NCBI GenBank assembly: GCA_965220615.1
Contig: CBDCQL010000002.1
Coordinates: 682,001-746,000 of the forward strand
Reading direction: 5' to 3'
From: JAGWBD01 sp965220615
GTDB taxonomy: Bacteria > Chloroflexota > Anaerolineae > Aggregatilineales > Phototrophicaceae
Length of the DNA stretch: 64,000 bases
The position numbers and the translations under genes are program-made. Under the pieces are notes generated by a model that did not search any database, was not told the DNA's origin, and saw only the letters and a program-made list of their open reading frames with translations. Shown here piece after piece: positions 50,146 to 58,772 of this stretch; position 1 is the first letter of the stretch; every line of letters starts with the position of its first letter.

Positions 50146-51495
50146 ATGACAGCGCCCAACGTGATCGTGTTCTTCACGGACCAGCAGCGCTGGGATTCGA
50201 CCGGCGCGCATGGCAATCCTCTGGACCTTACGCCCAACTTCGATCGCGTGGCGCGCGAAGGTACCCACGTATCCCGTTCCTTCACCTGCCAACCCGTCTG
50301 CGGACCGGCCCGCTCGGTCCTTCAAACGGGCATGTACGCGACTCGAACCGGTTGCTATCGCAATGGAATCGCCCTGCCACAGAATGCGCGAACCCTGGCG
50401 CACCACTTTCGGGACGGCGGCTATACCACCGGCTACATCGGCAAATGGCACCTGGCGGATGCGGACCGCGGCCCGGTTCCCGTAGAACAACGCGGGGGCT
50501 ACGAATACTGGCTGGCCTCCAACGCCCTCGAATTCACGTCGGATGCCTATGACACGGTGATGTACGATGGCGAAAACCGCCCGGTCAATTTGCCCGGCTA
50601 CCGGGTCGACGCCCTGACGGACGCGGCCATACGCTACATCGACAACCCACGCAGCAAGCCCTACTTCCTGTTCATTTCATACATTGAACCGCATCATCAA
50701 AATCACCGCGACGACTACCCGGCGCCAACCGGCTACGAAGAGCGCTATCGCGGTCGCTGGACGCCGCCCGACCTGCAGGCGCTGGGTGGCTCTGCCTGGC
50801 GACATCTCGCCGGCTACTGGGGCATGATACGTCGCCTGGATGAGGCCCTGGGTCGCCTCATCGATGCCCTGAAGAGCCTGGGTCAACTGGACAACACGAT
50901 TTTGCTCTTCACCTCGGACCACGGCAATCACTTCCGCACCCGCAATGCCGAATACAAGCGTTCGGTCCATGAATCCTCATTGCGTGTGCCGACGGCACTG
51001 AATGGCCCTGGCTTCGACGGCGGGGGTCAATTGTCGCAGTTGATCAGCCTGATTGACTTGCCACCCACCTTGCTGGATGCGGTCGGCCTCCCGGTGCCGG
51101 AGGAGATGCAGGGTCGTTCCTTCCTGCCCCTTGTGCAGGGGCAGACCCGGGACTGGCCCGACGACATGTTTTTTCAGGTCAGCGAATCCTGCGTGGCCCG
51201 GGGCGTCCGCACGCAACGCTGGAAGTACGGCGTACTTGCCAACGACAGGGACGGCAATCGCGACAGCGCTGCCGATCGATACACGGAAACCTGGCTCTAC
51301 GACCTGCTGGCCGATCCGGAAGAACTGCACAATGTTGTGGACCTGGAATCACACGCTGAAGTGCGCGAAGTCCTGCGAGAACGTTTGCTGCGGCGGATGG
51401 CTCAGGCGGGCGAGGCGCTGCCCGACATACTGCCGCCGGGAGCGTTGCGCCAGGCGCAGCAGTTGAGAGTATCGGAGGCCGAGGCTCGCTCCTGA
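50146..51495 (+). CDS. sulfatase (formylglycine-dependent)
   Basis: This 449-residue protein is of the type I sulfatase family. The residue converted to formylglycine is C52 in VCGPARSVLQTG (C-x-P-x-R). The metal ligand D12 is in FFTDQQRWD. GYIGKWHL provides the conserved lysine and histidine, and TSDHGNH the other metal ligands. No signal peptide is visible, so it may act in the cytoplasm or be exported another way. The substrate is unknown; choline sulfatase and carbohydrate sulfatases share this form. No formylglycine-generating enzyme gene is visible in the window. Sulfate activation genes lie 4 kb downstream. Confidence 0.87.
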   Translation: MTAPNVIVFFTDQQRWDSTGAHGNPLDLTPNFDRVAREGTHVSRSFTCQPVCGPARSVLQTGMYATRTGCYRNGIALPQNARTLAHHFRDGGYTTGYIGKWHLADADRGPVPVEQRGGYEYWLASNALEFTSDAYDTVMYDGENRPVNLPGYRVDALTDAAIRYIDNPRSKPYFLFISYIEPHHQNHRDDYPAPTGYEERYRGRWTPPDLQALGGSAWRHLAGYWGMIRRLDEALGRLIDALKSLGQLDNTILLFTSDHGNHFRTRNAEYKRSVHESSLRVPTALNGPGFDGGGQLSQLISLIDLPPTLLDAVGLPVPEEMQGRSFLPLVQGQTRDWPDDMFFQVSESCVARGVRTQRWKYGVLANDRDGNRDSAADRYTETWLYDLLADPEELHNVVDLESHAEVREVLRERLLRRMAQAGEALPDILPPGALRQAQQLRVSEAEARS

Positions 51496-51578
51496 GGCCC
51501 CGCTTGCGTTGTTCTGTTCTGGCCGGAGCCAAAGTTCTGGTTTACAATGACGCCAACTTCAGGTTTCCGTGAGTTTCT

Positions 51579-52667
51579 GTGGTCTCAACCGTGAATTTCA
51601 CAGACGTGACGAGGAACATTCCCGCCCGGGATGAATTGCCGCCCGGGGCCGTGGCAAGTGAGCGCGCTGTTGACCGCATCATTCATGGTGCGGCCCTTGG
51701 GGGCGCTGCCTTGCTGGACGGGCTACTGGACAGCCAACTGTCGCCGGGCACGGATTTGCCCCGCCAGGTTGCCAGTCTGCCTCTGGATCCCGGTAATTGT
51801 CTCCTGACTACGGTGCACGAGTTACGAGGAGAACGCGAGGCAGAAATGTTTCCGGGCGCCACGCATCTGGTACTGACCCGCGGCGCCGCAGAGCCGCTGT
51901 CAGCCAGGGCGACCAGCGAACATCTGCCCGATGGCCCCCAGGCTTTGGATGACCGACGCCGCGCCAGTTGGCAGGAAAACATTGCAGCACTGGAACAGGC
52001 GGGATGGCGCGTACTCGGCATTGCATGGCGGCCTCTGGAAGAGTTGCCACCTGCGTTGTCTGCGGACCTGGAACGTGACATGTGTCTGCTGGCCCTGCTG
52101 GGAATCCAGGAGACTGAACACCAGCCGCCGGCCACGGAACGCAGTGTCGCCCGACGCATCGCGCTGCAGGTGCTGTTTGAGCTTGATTGCACCCGTCACA
52201 GGGCTCAAATCGTGGCTGACGCACGACTGTTCGCTCAAAATGCCACGCGAAAACAGGCGCGCTACGTACGAATGCTGGTCAATCAGGTGCGAGGTCATCG
52301 GGCAATTCTGGACGAGATCCTGCGCAACTACGCCATAGACTGGCCGCCGGAGCAACTGGCCATCGTGGACCGCAACATTATGCGCATGGCGATTCTTGAA
52401 TTTGCCATAACCCGCAGCGCGCCGGTGGGAGTGGTCATCAATGAGGCCATCGAACTGGCGCGCCTGTTCAGCGGAGAAGAGTCCTTCGATTTCATCAACG
52501 GCGTCCTTGGTTCCATCGCAGAAGAGGACCTCGCCACTGAAGACCTGAATTCCCGCTCACGAATCTTGCGCGATTACCGCGCGTCCCTGGACGAGTATGG
52601 CAACAGGGCCGACCCCGGGGACGCCCGGGAAATGATGGTGATGGATACGGAGTTTCCGGTCGCATGA
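51579..52667 (+). CDS. nusB: NusB fused to a degenerate P-type ATPase nucleotide-binding domain
   Basis: The frame is continuous for 362 residues. The C-terminal part from about residue 183 is a complete NusB (RRIALQVLFELD, PEQLAIVDRNIMRMAI, PVGVVINEAIELA, FINGVLG), the antitermination factor that binds boxA RNA with S10. The first 180 residues are not NusB. Residues from about 59 align without gaps in the core to the N domain of the P-type ATPase at 59213-62167 (shared TTVHE, PxGxQALDD, RVxGxAWR and ERDxxLLALxGI), with about half of some 115 positions identical by eye. ATP-contact motifs FSSERK and KGAP read LDPGNC and RGAA. The phosphorylation aspartate and transmembrane parts are absent. 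The start is GTG 51579, or GTG four codons on. It is coupled to tatB by ATGA. Confidence 0.85.
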   Translation: MVSTVNFTDVTRNIPARDELPPGAVASERAVDRIIHGAALGGAALLDGLLDSQLSPGTDLPRQVASLPLDPGNCLLTTVHELRGEREAEMFPGATHLVLTRGAAEPLSARATSEHLPDGPQALDDRRRASWQENIAALEQAGWRVLGIAWRPLEELPPALSADLERDMCLLALLGIQETEHQPPATERSVARRIALQVLFELDCTRHRAQIVADARLFAQNATRKQARYVRMLVNQVRGHRAILDEILRNYAIDWPPEQLAIVDRNIMRMAILEFAITRSAPVGVVINEAIELARLFSGEESFDFINGVLGSIAEEDLATEDLNSRSRILRDYRASLDEYGNRADPGDAREMMVMDTEFPVA

Positions 52668-53275
52668 ATGTGCTGGGGGTCGGCGGCAGCGAACTTCTGA
52701 TCGTATTGTTGATCATGCTTGTCATCGCCGGACCCAAACGCATGATTCACTGGTCCTATGTATTGGGCCAGCACATGGCCAAATTCCGCCGCATGTGGTC
52801 GGAAACGGTTGACATCGTACAGCAGGAATTCGATGAGGCGGGTGTCGGCATCCAGCTGCCGAAAGACGTGCCGACCCGTGGCTCGCTGCAGAAGCAGGCG
52901 GGCAAGGTGGTGGGCGGCGTGACGGCGCCGGTCCAGGACACCCTGAAAGACGTCAACACCCAACTGGGTGACATCAAGACGGGCACCAGGGAGGCAGCGG
53001 GCACAGCCAACACCGTGGCCCGTGGCAGCAACGGCGCGCAATCGGTGCTCAAGGTGGAGAAGACTCCGAAACCGGCGATGCAGTCGATCGCTGCTACCGA
53101 ATCGGCCGCAACCGGTTCCGCCGCCGTCAGTTCCGTCAGGACGACTGCACCGGCCAGGCGAAAGTTGTCCGGACGGGAGGACGACGATTTTGGCGCCTGG
53201 TCCAGTCATGAAAAGGCGCACATTGGCAGCTGGTCCCGGAAGGTAGAGCCGTCCAGACCGGAAGCAAGGACCTGA
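52664..53275 (+). CDS. Sec-independent translocase protein, TatA/TatB type
   Basis: The 203-residue protein starts MNVLGVGGSELLIVLLIMLVIAGPKRM: one short membrane helix with the conserved glutamate near its start and the GPKR hinge. An amphipathic helix follows. The glutamate and GP favour TatB over TatA, but only one such gene is present beside tatC, so it may serve both roles. Beyond about residue 80 an Ala/Thr-rich tail of more than 100 residues of low complexity is unusual. Its start overlaps the nusB stop. tatC follows after 4 bp. Confidence 0.85.
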   Translation: MNVLGVGGSELLIVLLIMLVIAGPKRMIHWSYVLGQHMAKFRRMWSETVDIVQQEFDEAGVGIQLPKDVPTRGSLQKQAGKVVGGVTAPVQDTLKDVNTQLGDIKTGTREAAGTANTVARGSNGAQSVLKVEKTPKPAMQSIAATESAATGSAAVSSVRTTAPARRKLSGREDDDFGAWSSHEKAHIGSWSRKVEPSRPEART

Positions 53276-53279
53276 GCGC

Positions 53280-54185
53280 GTGCCTTCACTCAGACTGCCG
53301 CGCCTGCGTCGCCGCCAGTCGACGCAGCAGTCACCGGAGCCAGCGTCACCCCCGCCAGACAATGGATTTGATCCCGACGATGGCCACGGCGCCCGGATGG
53401 GCTTTTTTGAACATCTGGATGAACTACGCACGCGCCTGTTTCGGGCGGCCCTGGGCCTTGTGCTTGGCACGGCCGTCGGTGTGGCGCTGGCTGCACCGGC
53501 GCTGGACTATTTGCGCACGCCATACTGCAAGGTTGTCGCCATCAACGATGCGGCGCGACGTGGTGAGGCAATCGACATCAACGCGCTACAAAACAAAGAC
53601 GTCGATTGCCAGTACGTAAACCTTGGACCAACGGGTAGCGTGGTGGCCTATTTCCGCGTTGCCCTGATGGTAGGCGCCGGATTCGCGATGCCGCTCATCG
53701 TCTATCAATTGCTGATGTTCATCTTTCCTGGCCTGACGCGTCGGGAAAAACGCATCGTCCTGATGTCGCTGCCGGCCATTTCCCTGCTCTTCGTCGTGGG
53801 CGTCGTTTTTACCTGGTTCGTGCTCATGCCACCGGCGCTGGGTTTCCTGGAAGGGTTCCAGCAAAACCTGTTTCGCTCGGAATGGACCGCCGATCTGTAT
53901 CTCAGCTTTGTCACGTCGCTGATATTCTGGATGGGCGTGGCCTTCGAAACGCCGCTGGTCTTTTTTGTCCTGGGCTTGCTGGGCCTGGTCAGCACCGTTG
54001 CCCTCATACGGAACTGGCGCTTCGCCATCATCGGAGCGGCCATCGCCGCGGCCGTTATCACACCGACGATTGACCCCGTCAACATGTTGCTGGTCATGGC
54101 GCCGTTGCTCGCGCTATACGTGTTGAGTATCCTGCTCGTTTACATTTCCAGACGTATCTCACGCCTTGAGGAACCTGCCGTCTAA
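53280..54185 (+). CDS. tatC: Sec-independent translocase subunit TatC
   Basis: The 301-residue protein has six membrane helices and the TatC start FFEHLDELRTRLFRA, where the twin-arginine signal peptide binds. The periplasmic loop after helix 1 is enlarged (about 60 residues including NALQNKDVDCQYV) before the standard VAYFRVALMVG. A polar N-terminal tail of about 40 residues precedes the core. Together with the upstream TatB-like protein it forms the twin-arginine export system. GTG start. Confidence 0.95.
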   Translation: MPSLRLPRLRRRQSTQQSPEPASPPPDNGFDPDDGHGARMGFFEHLDELRTRLFRAALGLVLGTAVGVALAAPALDYLRTPYCKVVAINDAARRGEAIDINALQNKDVDCQYVNLGPTGSVVAYFRVALMVGAGFAMPLIVYQLLMFIFPGLTRREKRIVLMSLPAISLLFVVGVVFTWFVLMPPALGFLEGFQQNLFRSEWTADLYLSFVTSLIFWMGVAFETPLVFFVLGLLGLVSTVALIRNWRFAIIGAAIAAAVITPTIDPVNMLLVMAPLLALYVLSILLVYISRRISRLEEPAV

Positions 54186-54214
54186 CCTTTCTTAGCGGAC
54201 TGGAGTAGCAAGCG

Positions 54215-55147
54215 ATGACGACAGAAACGCATCATCCCGGTCGCATTCACATTTACGGCGTCCCGATGGACCTCGGTCAGGAAAAGCGAGGCGTGGATCT
54301 GGGGCCGATCGCCATTCGCTACGCCGGTCTTGCCGATCGGCTGGAGCGGCAGGGATGGGACGTCATCGACCATGGCGACATGTCCATGGACGCTTCCCGA
54401 CTCATGATGCGCAAGGTCAATTTCGGCGGACACACGGTCTATCACTCCAGCGCCATAATCAACATTGCCCGCTCCCTGCATCATCGCATCGAGGAAGACG
54501 CGCGCCCGCAGGACAAGGTGCTCATGCTGGGCGGGGACCACAGCGCCTCGCTGGGCAGTGTGGCCAGCACCCTGGAACGTCCGGGTCGGGCCGGCGTGAT
54601 CTGGATCGACGCTCACGGCGATTTCAACACGCCACAGACCTCGCCCTCCGGCAACGTGCACGGCATGGTAGTCGCCTGGTTGATGGGCCGGGGAATCCCC
54701 CGGCCAGGTGTTAGCGACATCAGTTTGCAGCCGGACCAGGTGTGCATGATCGCCATTCGCGACCTGGACCCGCTGGAAGCCGCCAACCTTGAGGCCAGTG
54801 GCATCAACGTGGCCACCATTCGCGACGTTGAGGAACGCGGCATCTCGGTGGTCGTGCATGACGCGCTTGACAGGCTGGGCGACATTGATTCGCTGCACGT
54901 CAGTTTTGACCTCGATTCACTGGAGCCGACAGTCGCGCCTGGTGTGGGCACCCCCGTTCCCGGCGGCCTTACGCAACGGGAAGCGCTCTTGCTGGCGGAG
55001 ATACTGGGCGACGACGGACGTGTCACCACACTTGACCTGGTCGAGGTGAATCCCATACTAGACGAGGCCAACAAGACGGCCAGATTTGCGGTGGACATCG
55101 CAGCCAGCCTGATGGGCGAACGTATTTTGCATCCGGAAGATGTATAA
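54215..55147 (+). CDS. rocF: arginase
   Basis: This 310-residue manganese enzyme of the ureohydrolase family has the metal-binding motifs GGDHSASLG, DAHGDFNTPQTSPSGNVHGM and SFDLDSLEP. The SPSGNVHGM and the APGVGTPVPGGLT stretch are those of true arginases, which split arginine to ornithine and urea, rather than agmatinases. No urease or ornithine genes are near. AGTAG-like spacing precedes the ATG. It ends just before the ATP sulfurylase gene. Confidence 0.92.
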   Translation: MTTETHHPGRIHIYGVPMDLGQEKRGVDLGPIAIRYAGLADRLERQGWDVIDHGDMSMDASRLMMRKVNFGGHTVYHSSAIINIARSLHHRIEEDARPQDKVLMLGGDHSASLGSVASTLERPGRAGVIWIDAHGDFNTPQTSPSGNVHGMVVAWLMGRGIPRPGVSDISLQPDQVCMIAIRDLDPLEAANLEASGINVATIRDVEERGISVVVHDALDRLGDIDSLHVSFDLDSLEPTVAPGVGTPVPGGLTQREALLLAEILGDDGRVTTLDLVEVNPILDEANKTARFAVDIAASLMGERILHPEDV

Positions 55148-55169
55148 AACCGAAGAAAACGGAGCAGGA

Positions 55170-56909
55170 ATGTCGAAACGCGACTCAATCCTGATCGCTC
55201 CCTGGGGCGGTCGCCTGGTGAATCTGTTGACGCCGACGGAACAACTGGAAGAGGCCCACGCCCACGCCGGGTCACTGCCCTCGATCCAGTTGAGCGAACG
55301 AGCCGTCTGTGATCTGGAGTTGCTGGCCACCGGCGGATTCTCTCCGCTTGAGGGCTTCATGGGACAGGCGGACTACCGGCGTGTCGTGGAGGAAATGCGC
55401 CTGGCGGACGGCACACTGTTCCCCATCCCGGTGACCCTTCCGGTCAGCGAGGACAGCGGCGTTCGGCTGGACCAGGAAATCGCCCTGCGCGACAGCAAGA
55501 ACAACCTGCTGGCGACCATGCACGTGGAAGAAATCTACCCATGGGACCGCGAGGCTGATTCGCAGCAGGTGTTCAGCAGCCTGGATGCGCGTCACCCGCT
55601 GGTTGCCGAGATGCATCGCTGGGGCCCCCTGAACGTGGCGGGGAAACTGCGCGTGCTGCAGGTGCCGCCGCATCCGGACTTCCGTTTTCTGCGCCGCACG
55701 CCGGCCGAAACTCGCGCCATGCTGGAGGAATACGGCCATCGCGACGTGGTGGCCTTTCAGACTCGTAATCCCCTGCACCGCGCCCATGAAGAACTGACCA
55801 AGCGCGCCGTCGAGGACGTTGACGGCGTCCTGTTGCTGCATCCGGTGGTGGGCATGACCCGCCCAGGAGATATCGATCACTTCACCCGGGTCAGGGCCTA
55901 CCGCGCGCTCGTCGATCGCTATTACGAGCGCGACCGGATCCTGCTTTCGCTGTTGCCGCTGGCGATGCGCATGGCCGGCCCGCGCGAGGCCCTGTGGCAC
56001 GCCATCATTCGCCGCAACCACGGCGCCAACCACATCATCATCGGCCGCGACCACGCCGGGCCGGGGGACGATTCGCTGGGGCGCCCCTTTTATGGCCCCT
56101 ACGACGCCCAGGAACTGGTGCAGGCGCATGAGGAGGAGCTGGGCGTCGGGGTCATTCCCTTTCGCAAACTGGTCTATCTGCCGCGCGAGCGACGCTTTGA
56201 GGAGATCAACCGGGTTGAAGCGGACGCCGAGGTCGCAGACATTTCCGGCACCCAGGTGCGGGAAGACTATCTGGGGCGCGGGCGGGCGTTGCCGACCTGG
56301 TTCACGCGTCCCGAAGTGGCGGAGATTCTCCGTGATGCCCGTCCTCCGCGGCACCGACAGGGCGCCTGCATCTGGCTGACCGGCCTCAGCGGCTCCGGCA
56401 AGTCCACCACTGCGGACCTGCTGACCGTATTGCTGATGGAACACGGTCGCCAGGTGACTGTGCTCGACGGGGACATCGTGCGCACGCATCTCTCCAAGGG
56501 ACTCGGTTTCAGCCAGGAAGATCGCGACACCAACATCAGGCGCATCGGCTTCGTTGCGGCCGAGATTGTGCGCCACGGCGGCATCGTCATCTGCGCGGCC
56601 ATCAGTCCCTGGCGTGCCACGCGCGACGACGTGCGCAATATGGTCGGGCCGGACTTCATCGAAGTCTATCTGGACACGCCGCTGGAGGTCTGTGAGGCGC
56701 GCGACAGCAAGGGCCTCTACGCCCGCGCGCGCGCCGGGGAAATCCGCGGCTTCACCGGCATCGACGACCCCTACGAGCCGCCGCTGAATCCGGAAGTCAC
56801 CTTGCAGACCGTCGAACGGGACGCGGAAGACAACGCCGCCATCGTGCTCGACCTGCTGCGCGAGCGCGGCCTGATCATGACAGCGCAAGCGGAACCGCAA
56901 CCGGCCTGA
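55170..56909 (+). CDS. bifunctional ATP sulfurylase/APS kinase
   Basis: This 579-residue fusion has ATP sulfurylase at about 1-390, with QTRNPLHRAHEE (QxRNPxHxxH, about 196) and the GRDHAGPGD turn. APS kinase follows from about 395, with P-loop GLSGSGKST (about 404-412), DGDIVRTHL and the lid region KGLYARARAGE. It would turn sulfate and ATP into PAPS in two steps. Whether it works in assimilation or, in reverse, in oxidation of sulfur compounds is not shown. ATG 55170 was chosen for GGAGCAGGA upstream; ATG 55140 is possible. A sulfatase gene lies upstream and no PAPS reductase is visible. Confidence 0.93.
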   Translation: MSKRDSILIAPWGGRLVNLLTPTEQLEEAHAHAGSLPSIQLSERAVCDLELLATGGFSPLEGFMGQADYRRVVEEMRLADGTLFPIPVTLPVSEDSGVRLDQEIALRDSKNNLLATMHVEEIYPWDREADSQQVFSSLDARHPLVAEMHRWGPLNVAGKLRVLQVPPHPDFRFLRRTPAETRAMLEEYGHRDVVAFQTRNPLHRAHEELTKRAVEDVDGVLLLHPVVGMTRPGDIDHFTRVRAYRALVDRYYERDRILLSLLPLAMRMAGPREALWHAIIRRNHGANHIIIGRDHAGPGDDSLGRPFYGPYDAQELVQAHEEELGVGVIPFRKLVYLPRERRFEEINRVEADAEVADISGTQVREDYLGRGRALPTWFTRPEVAEILRDARPPRHRQGACIWLTGLSGSGKSTTADLLTVLLMEHGRQVTVLDGDIVRTHLSKGLGFSQEDRDTNIRRIGFVAAEIVRHGGIVICAAISPWRATRDDVRNMVGPDFIEVYLDTPLEVCEARDSKGLYARARAGEIRGFTGIDDPYEPPLNPEVTLQTVERDAEDNAAIVLDLLRERGLIMTAQAEPQPA

Positions 56910-56914
56910 GCCGC

Positions 56915-58312
56915 ATGCGGTTCCTGCGCCGGCGTCGGCGCGTACTGCTGTTGGGATGGGACAGCGCCAGCCCGCAACTTGCGTTCGAAAGCTTCGCCGC
57001 TGACCTGCCAACTCTTGGCGCACTGCGGCGTGAGGATACCTGGGGAGAACTGCGCTCATGCATCCCCTGCATCACCGTGCCCGCCTGGTCCAGTATGCTC
57101 AGTGGCCGCGACCCCGGTGAACTGGGACTCTACGGCTTTCGTCAACGCGTGTCTGGCTCGTATCTGAAGCAGCGCCTGGCTGACAGCCGTAGCCTGCGAC
57201 ATCCCCGCGCGCATGACCTGCTAAGTGCTGCCGGCCGCGACTGCCTGGTCATGGGTCTGCCGCAGACCTGGCCGGTGCAGCCCCTGCGCGGTCACCTGGT
57301 CAGTGGCCCTCTGACACCGGGCCTGGACAGCGCCTGCACCTGGCCCGCCGTTTTGCGTCAGGAACTGCGGCAACTGGCGCCGGACTATCGCTTTGACCTG
57401 CCGGACTTTCGCGCCTGGGACAGGGAGCGGCTGTTGCAGACGCTCATTGACATGGCGCAGCAGCAGCACCGCGTGTTCTGCCACCTGCTGCGCACAAAGC
57501 CATGGGACTTCGCGTTGCAGGTACACATGGGTCTGGACCGCGTCCAGCACGTTTTCTGGAGCGACCATGACCCGCAGCATCGCGCCCACACGGCCGGCGG
57601 GCGCTGGCAACATGCCCTGTGCGATTTCTACATCATGCTGGACGACATGCTGGGTGAAGTGATCGAACTGGCCGGCGACGACTGCGACCTGCTGCTGGTC
57701 AGCGACCACGGCGCCAAACGCATGGACGGAGGCATCTGCGTCAACGAGTGGCTGTGGCGCGAAGGCTGGCTGCGCCTGAAGAAAGACCCGCCCGCCAGTC
57801 GCCTCAGTACGCTTTCCGGGCTGGAGGTTGACTGGGCTGACACACGAGCATGGGCCGAGGGCGGCTACTGCGGCCGAATCTGGCTGAACGTGGCGGGACG
57901 TGAGCCGCAGGGCTGCGTGAACCGGGAGGAAGCGCCGGCGCTGCTGGAGGAACTGGTCGCCGGACTGCGCGCAATCCGCGGGCCGGGAGGGCAATCGCTA
58001 CCGACGCAGGTCCACCGACCCGTCGAAATCTACCGCGAGGTCAAAGGTCTGGCGCCGGACCTGCTGGTCTATTTCGGCGATCTGCACTGGCGCGCGATCG
58101 GGACCCTGGGGCACGGGCAGGACTGGTCGCTGGTGAATGACAGGGGCCCGGACGGCGCGAACCACGCGATGGAAGGGCTGTTTGTGCTGCGTGAGGCGCG
58201 TGGGCGCGGAAAGGGCGAAGTGCAGGGTCGTCAACTGATGGATGTGGCGCCGACGATTCTCAAACGCCTGGGCGTCCCGCGTCCGCCGGCGATGCGGGGG
58301 CGGGTGATTTAG
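56915..58312 (+). CDS. alkaline phosphatase superfamily (type I phosphodiesterase-like) protein
   Basis: The 465-residue protein has the metal-binding start LLLGWDSASPQL and a nucleophile region CIPCITVPAWSSMLSGRDP, where a threonine (ITVPAW) takes the place used in phosphodiesterase/nucleotide pyrophosphatases. The downstream ligands are VSDHGAKRMDGGI and LGHGQDWSLVNDRGPDGANHAMEG. This pattern matches the predicted AP-superfamily nucleotide phosphatases. Close spacing (5 bp) to the sulfurylase/kinase gene makes a link to the same pathway possible, such as hydrolysing nucleotide by-products, but that is a guess. No signal peptide. Confidence 0.8.
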   Translation: MRFLRRRRRVLLLGWDSASPQLAFESFAADLPTLGALRREDTWGELRSCIPCITVPAWSSMLSGRDPGELGLYGFRQRVSGSYLKQRLADSRSLRHPRAHDLLSAAGRDCLVMGLPQTWPVQPLRGHLVSGPLTPGLDSACTWPAVLRQELRQLAPDYRFDLPDFRAWDRERLLQTLIDMAQQQHRVFCHLLRTKPWDFALQVHMGLDRVQHVFWSDHDPQHRAHTAGGRWQHALCDFYIMLDDMLGEVIELAGDDCDLLLVSDHGAKRMDGGICVNEWLWREGWLRLKKDPPASRLSTLSGLEVDWADTRAWAEGGYCGRIWLNVAGREPQGCVNREEAPALLEELVAGLRAIRGPGGQSLPTQVHRPVEIYREVKGLAPDLLVYFGDLHWRAIGTLGHGQDWSLVNDRGPDGANHAMEGLFVLREARGRGKGEVQGRQLMDVAPTILKRLGVPRPPAMRGRVI

Positions 58313-58554
58313 CGGGGTGGGTTCTCTGGTGCCGGGGACGGTTGTTCCTTTACGGGCCGAATCTGGTCAGCCTTGACCCAGGCGACGCCGATTGTCGTGC
58401 CATCCTCTTCGAAGAATTCGACAGAGTATGCTGCGCCGCCATCGTACACCTCGACTACAGCGCCTCGGTCACCAACGCGTAAATCGCGATCCAGAATGTG
58501 GTCTCAGGCGTGAAGTTTGACTACCAGTTCACAGGAATCGTACAGTGGGATCAT
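58309..58554 (-). pseudogene. DUF4926 gene 2 with in-frame TGA
   Basis: The reading frame on the minus strand starts ATG (58554, overlapping the upstream DUF4926 stop as ATGA) and reads MIPLYDSCELVVKLHA. It then meets TGA at 58504-58506 and continues open as RVGDRGAVVEVYDGGAAYSV... to a TAA at 58309-58311. Both halves match DUF4926, so this is one gene interrupted by a single nonsense codon. Either a mutation or a sequencing error is likely. Its TAA overlaps the stop of the convergent AP-superfamily gene. Confidence 0.65.
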
Positions 58555-58772
58555 TGCCTTGACGTGGCAACCGGCCTTGGCTCAGAGAATCTCTGTATCT
58601 GGCTGGCATCAACATGGACTACGTCGATCGTCTCGCCCGCAGGAGTCATGAAATCCACGAAAAAGGCCCGGCCGCTCTCCAGCACTTCTATGACGACCCC
58701 CAAGTCTCCAGCGTGCAGGTCATGGCGCGGCAAGTCAACAATCAGGGACACTTTTTCGGACAAGGTGATCAT
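58551..58772 (-). CDS. DUF4926 domain protein
   Basis: The 73-residue protein matches DUF4926: LSEKVSLIVDLPRHDLHAGDLGVVIEV, then AFFVDFMTPAGETIDVVHV and an IQRF end. The fold is a small SH3-like barrel by inference. DUF4926 genes commonly sit next to DUF6883 genes; the function is unknown, and a toxin-antitoxin-like or adaptor role has been suggested only by such pairing. It is coupled on both sides by 4-nt overlaps. Confidence 0.7.
   Translation of the reverse strand: MITLSEKVSLIVDLPRHDLHAGDLGVVIEVLESGRAFFVDFMTPAGETIDVVHVDASQIQRFSEPRPVATSRQ

Noticed and set aside
55272..57059. 595-codon open frame on the minus strand
   Set aside because: It runs antisense through the ATP sulfurylase/APS kinase gene, has no ribosome binding site and its product looks like no protein. 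It is a by-product of GC-rich codon use on the other strand.
58504..58506. Selenocysteine reading of the TGA in the DUF4926 copy
   Set aside because: DUF4926 is not a selenoprotein family, the neighbouring codons do not suggest a redox site, and no selenocysteine genes are in view.
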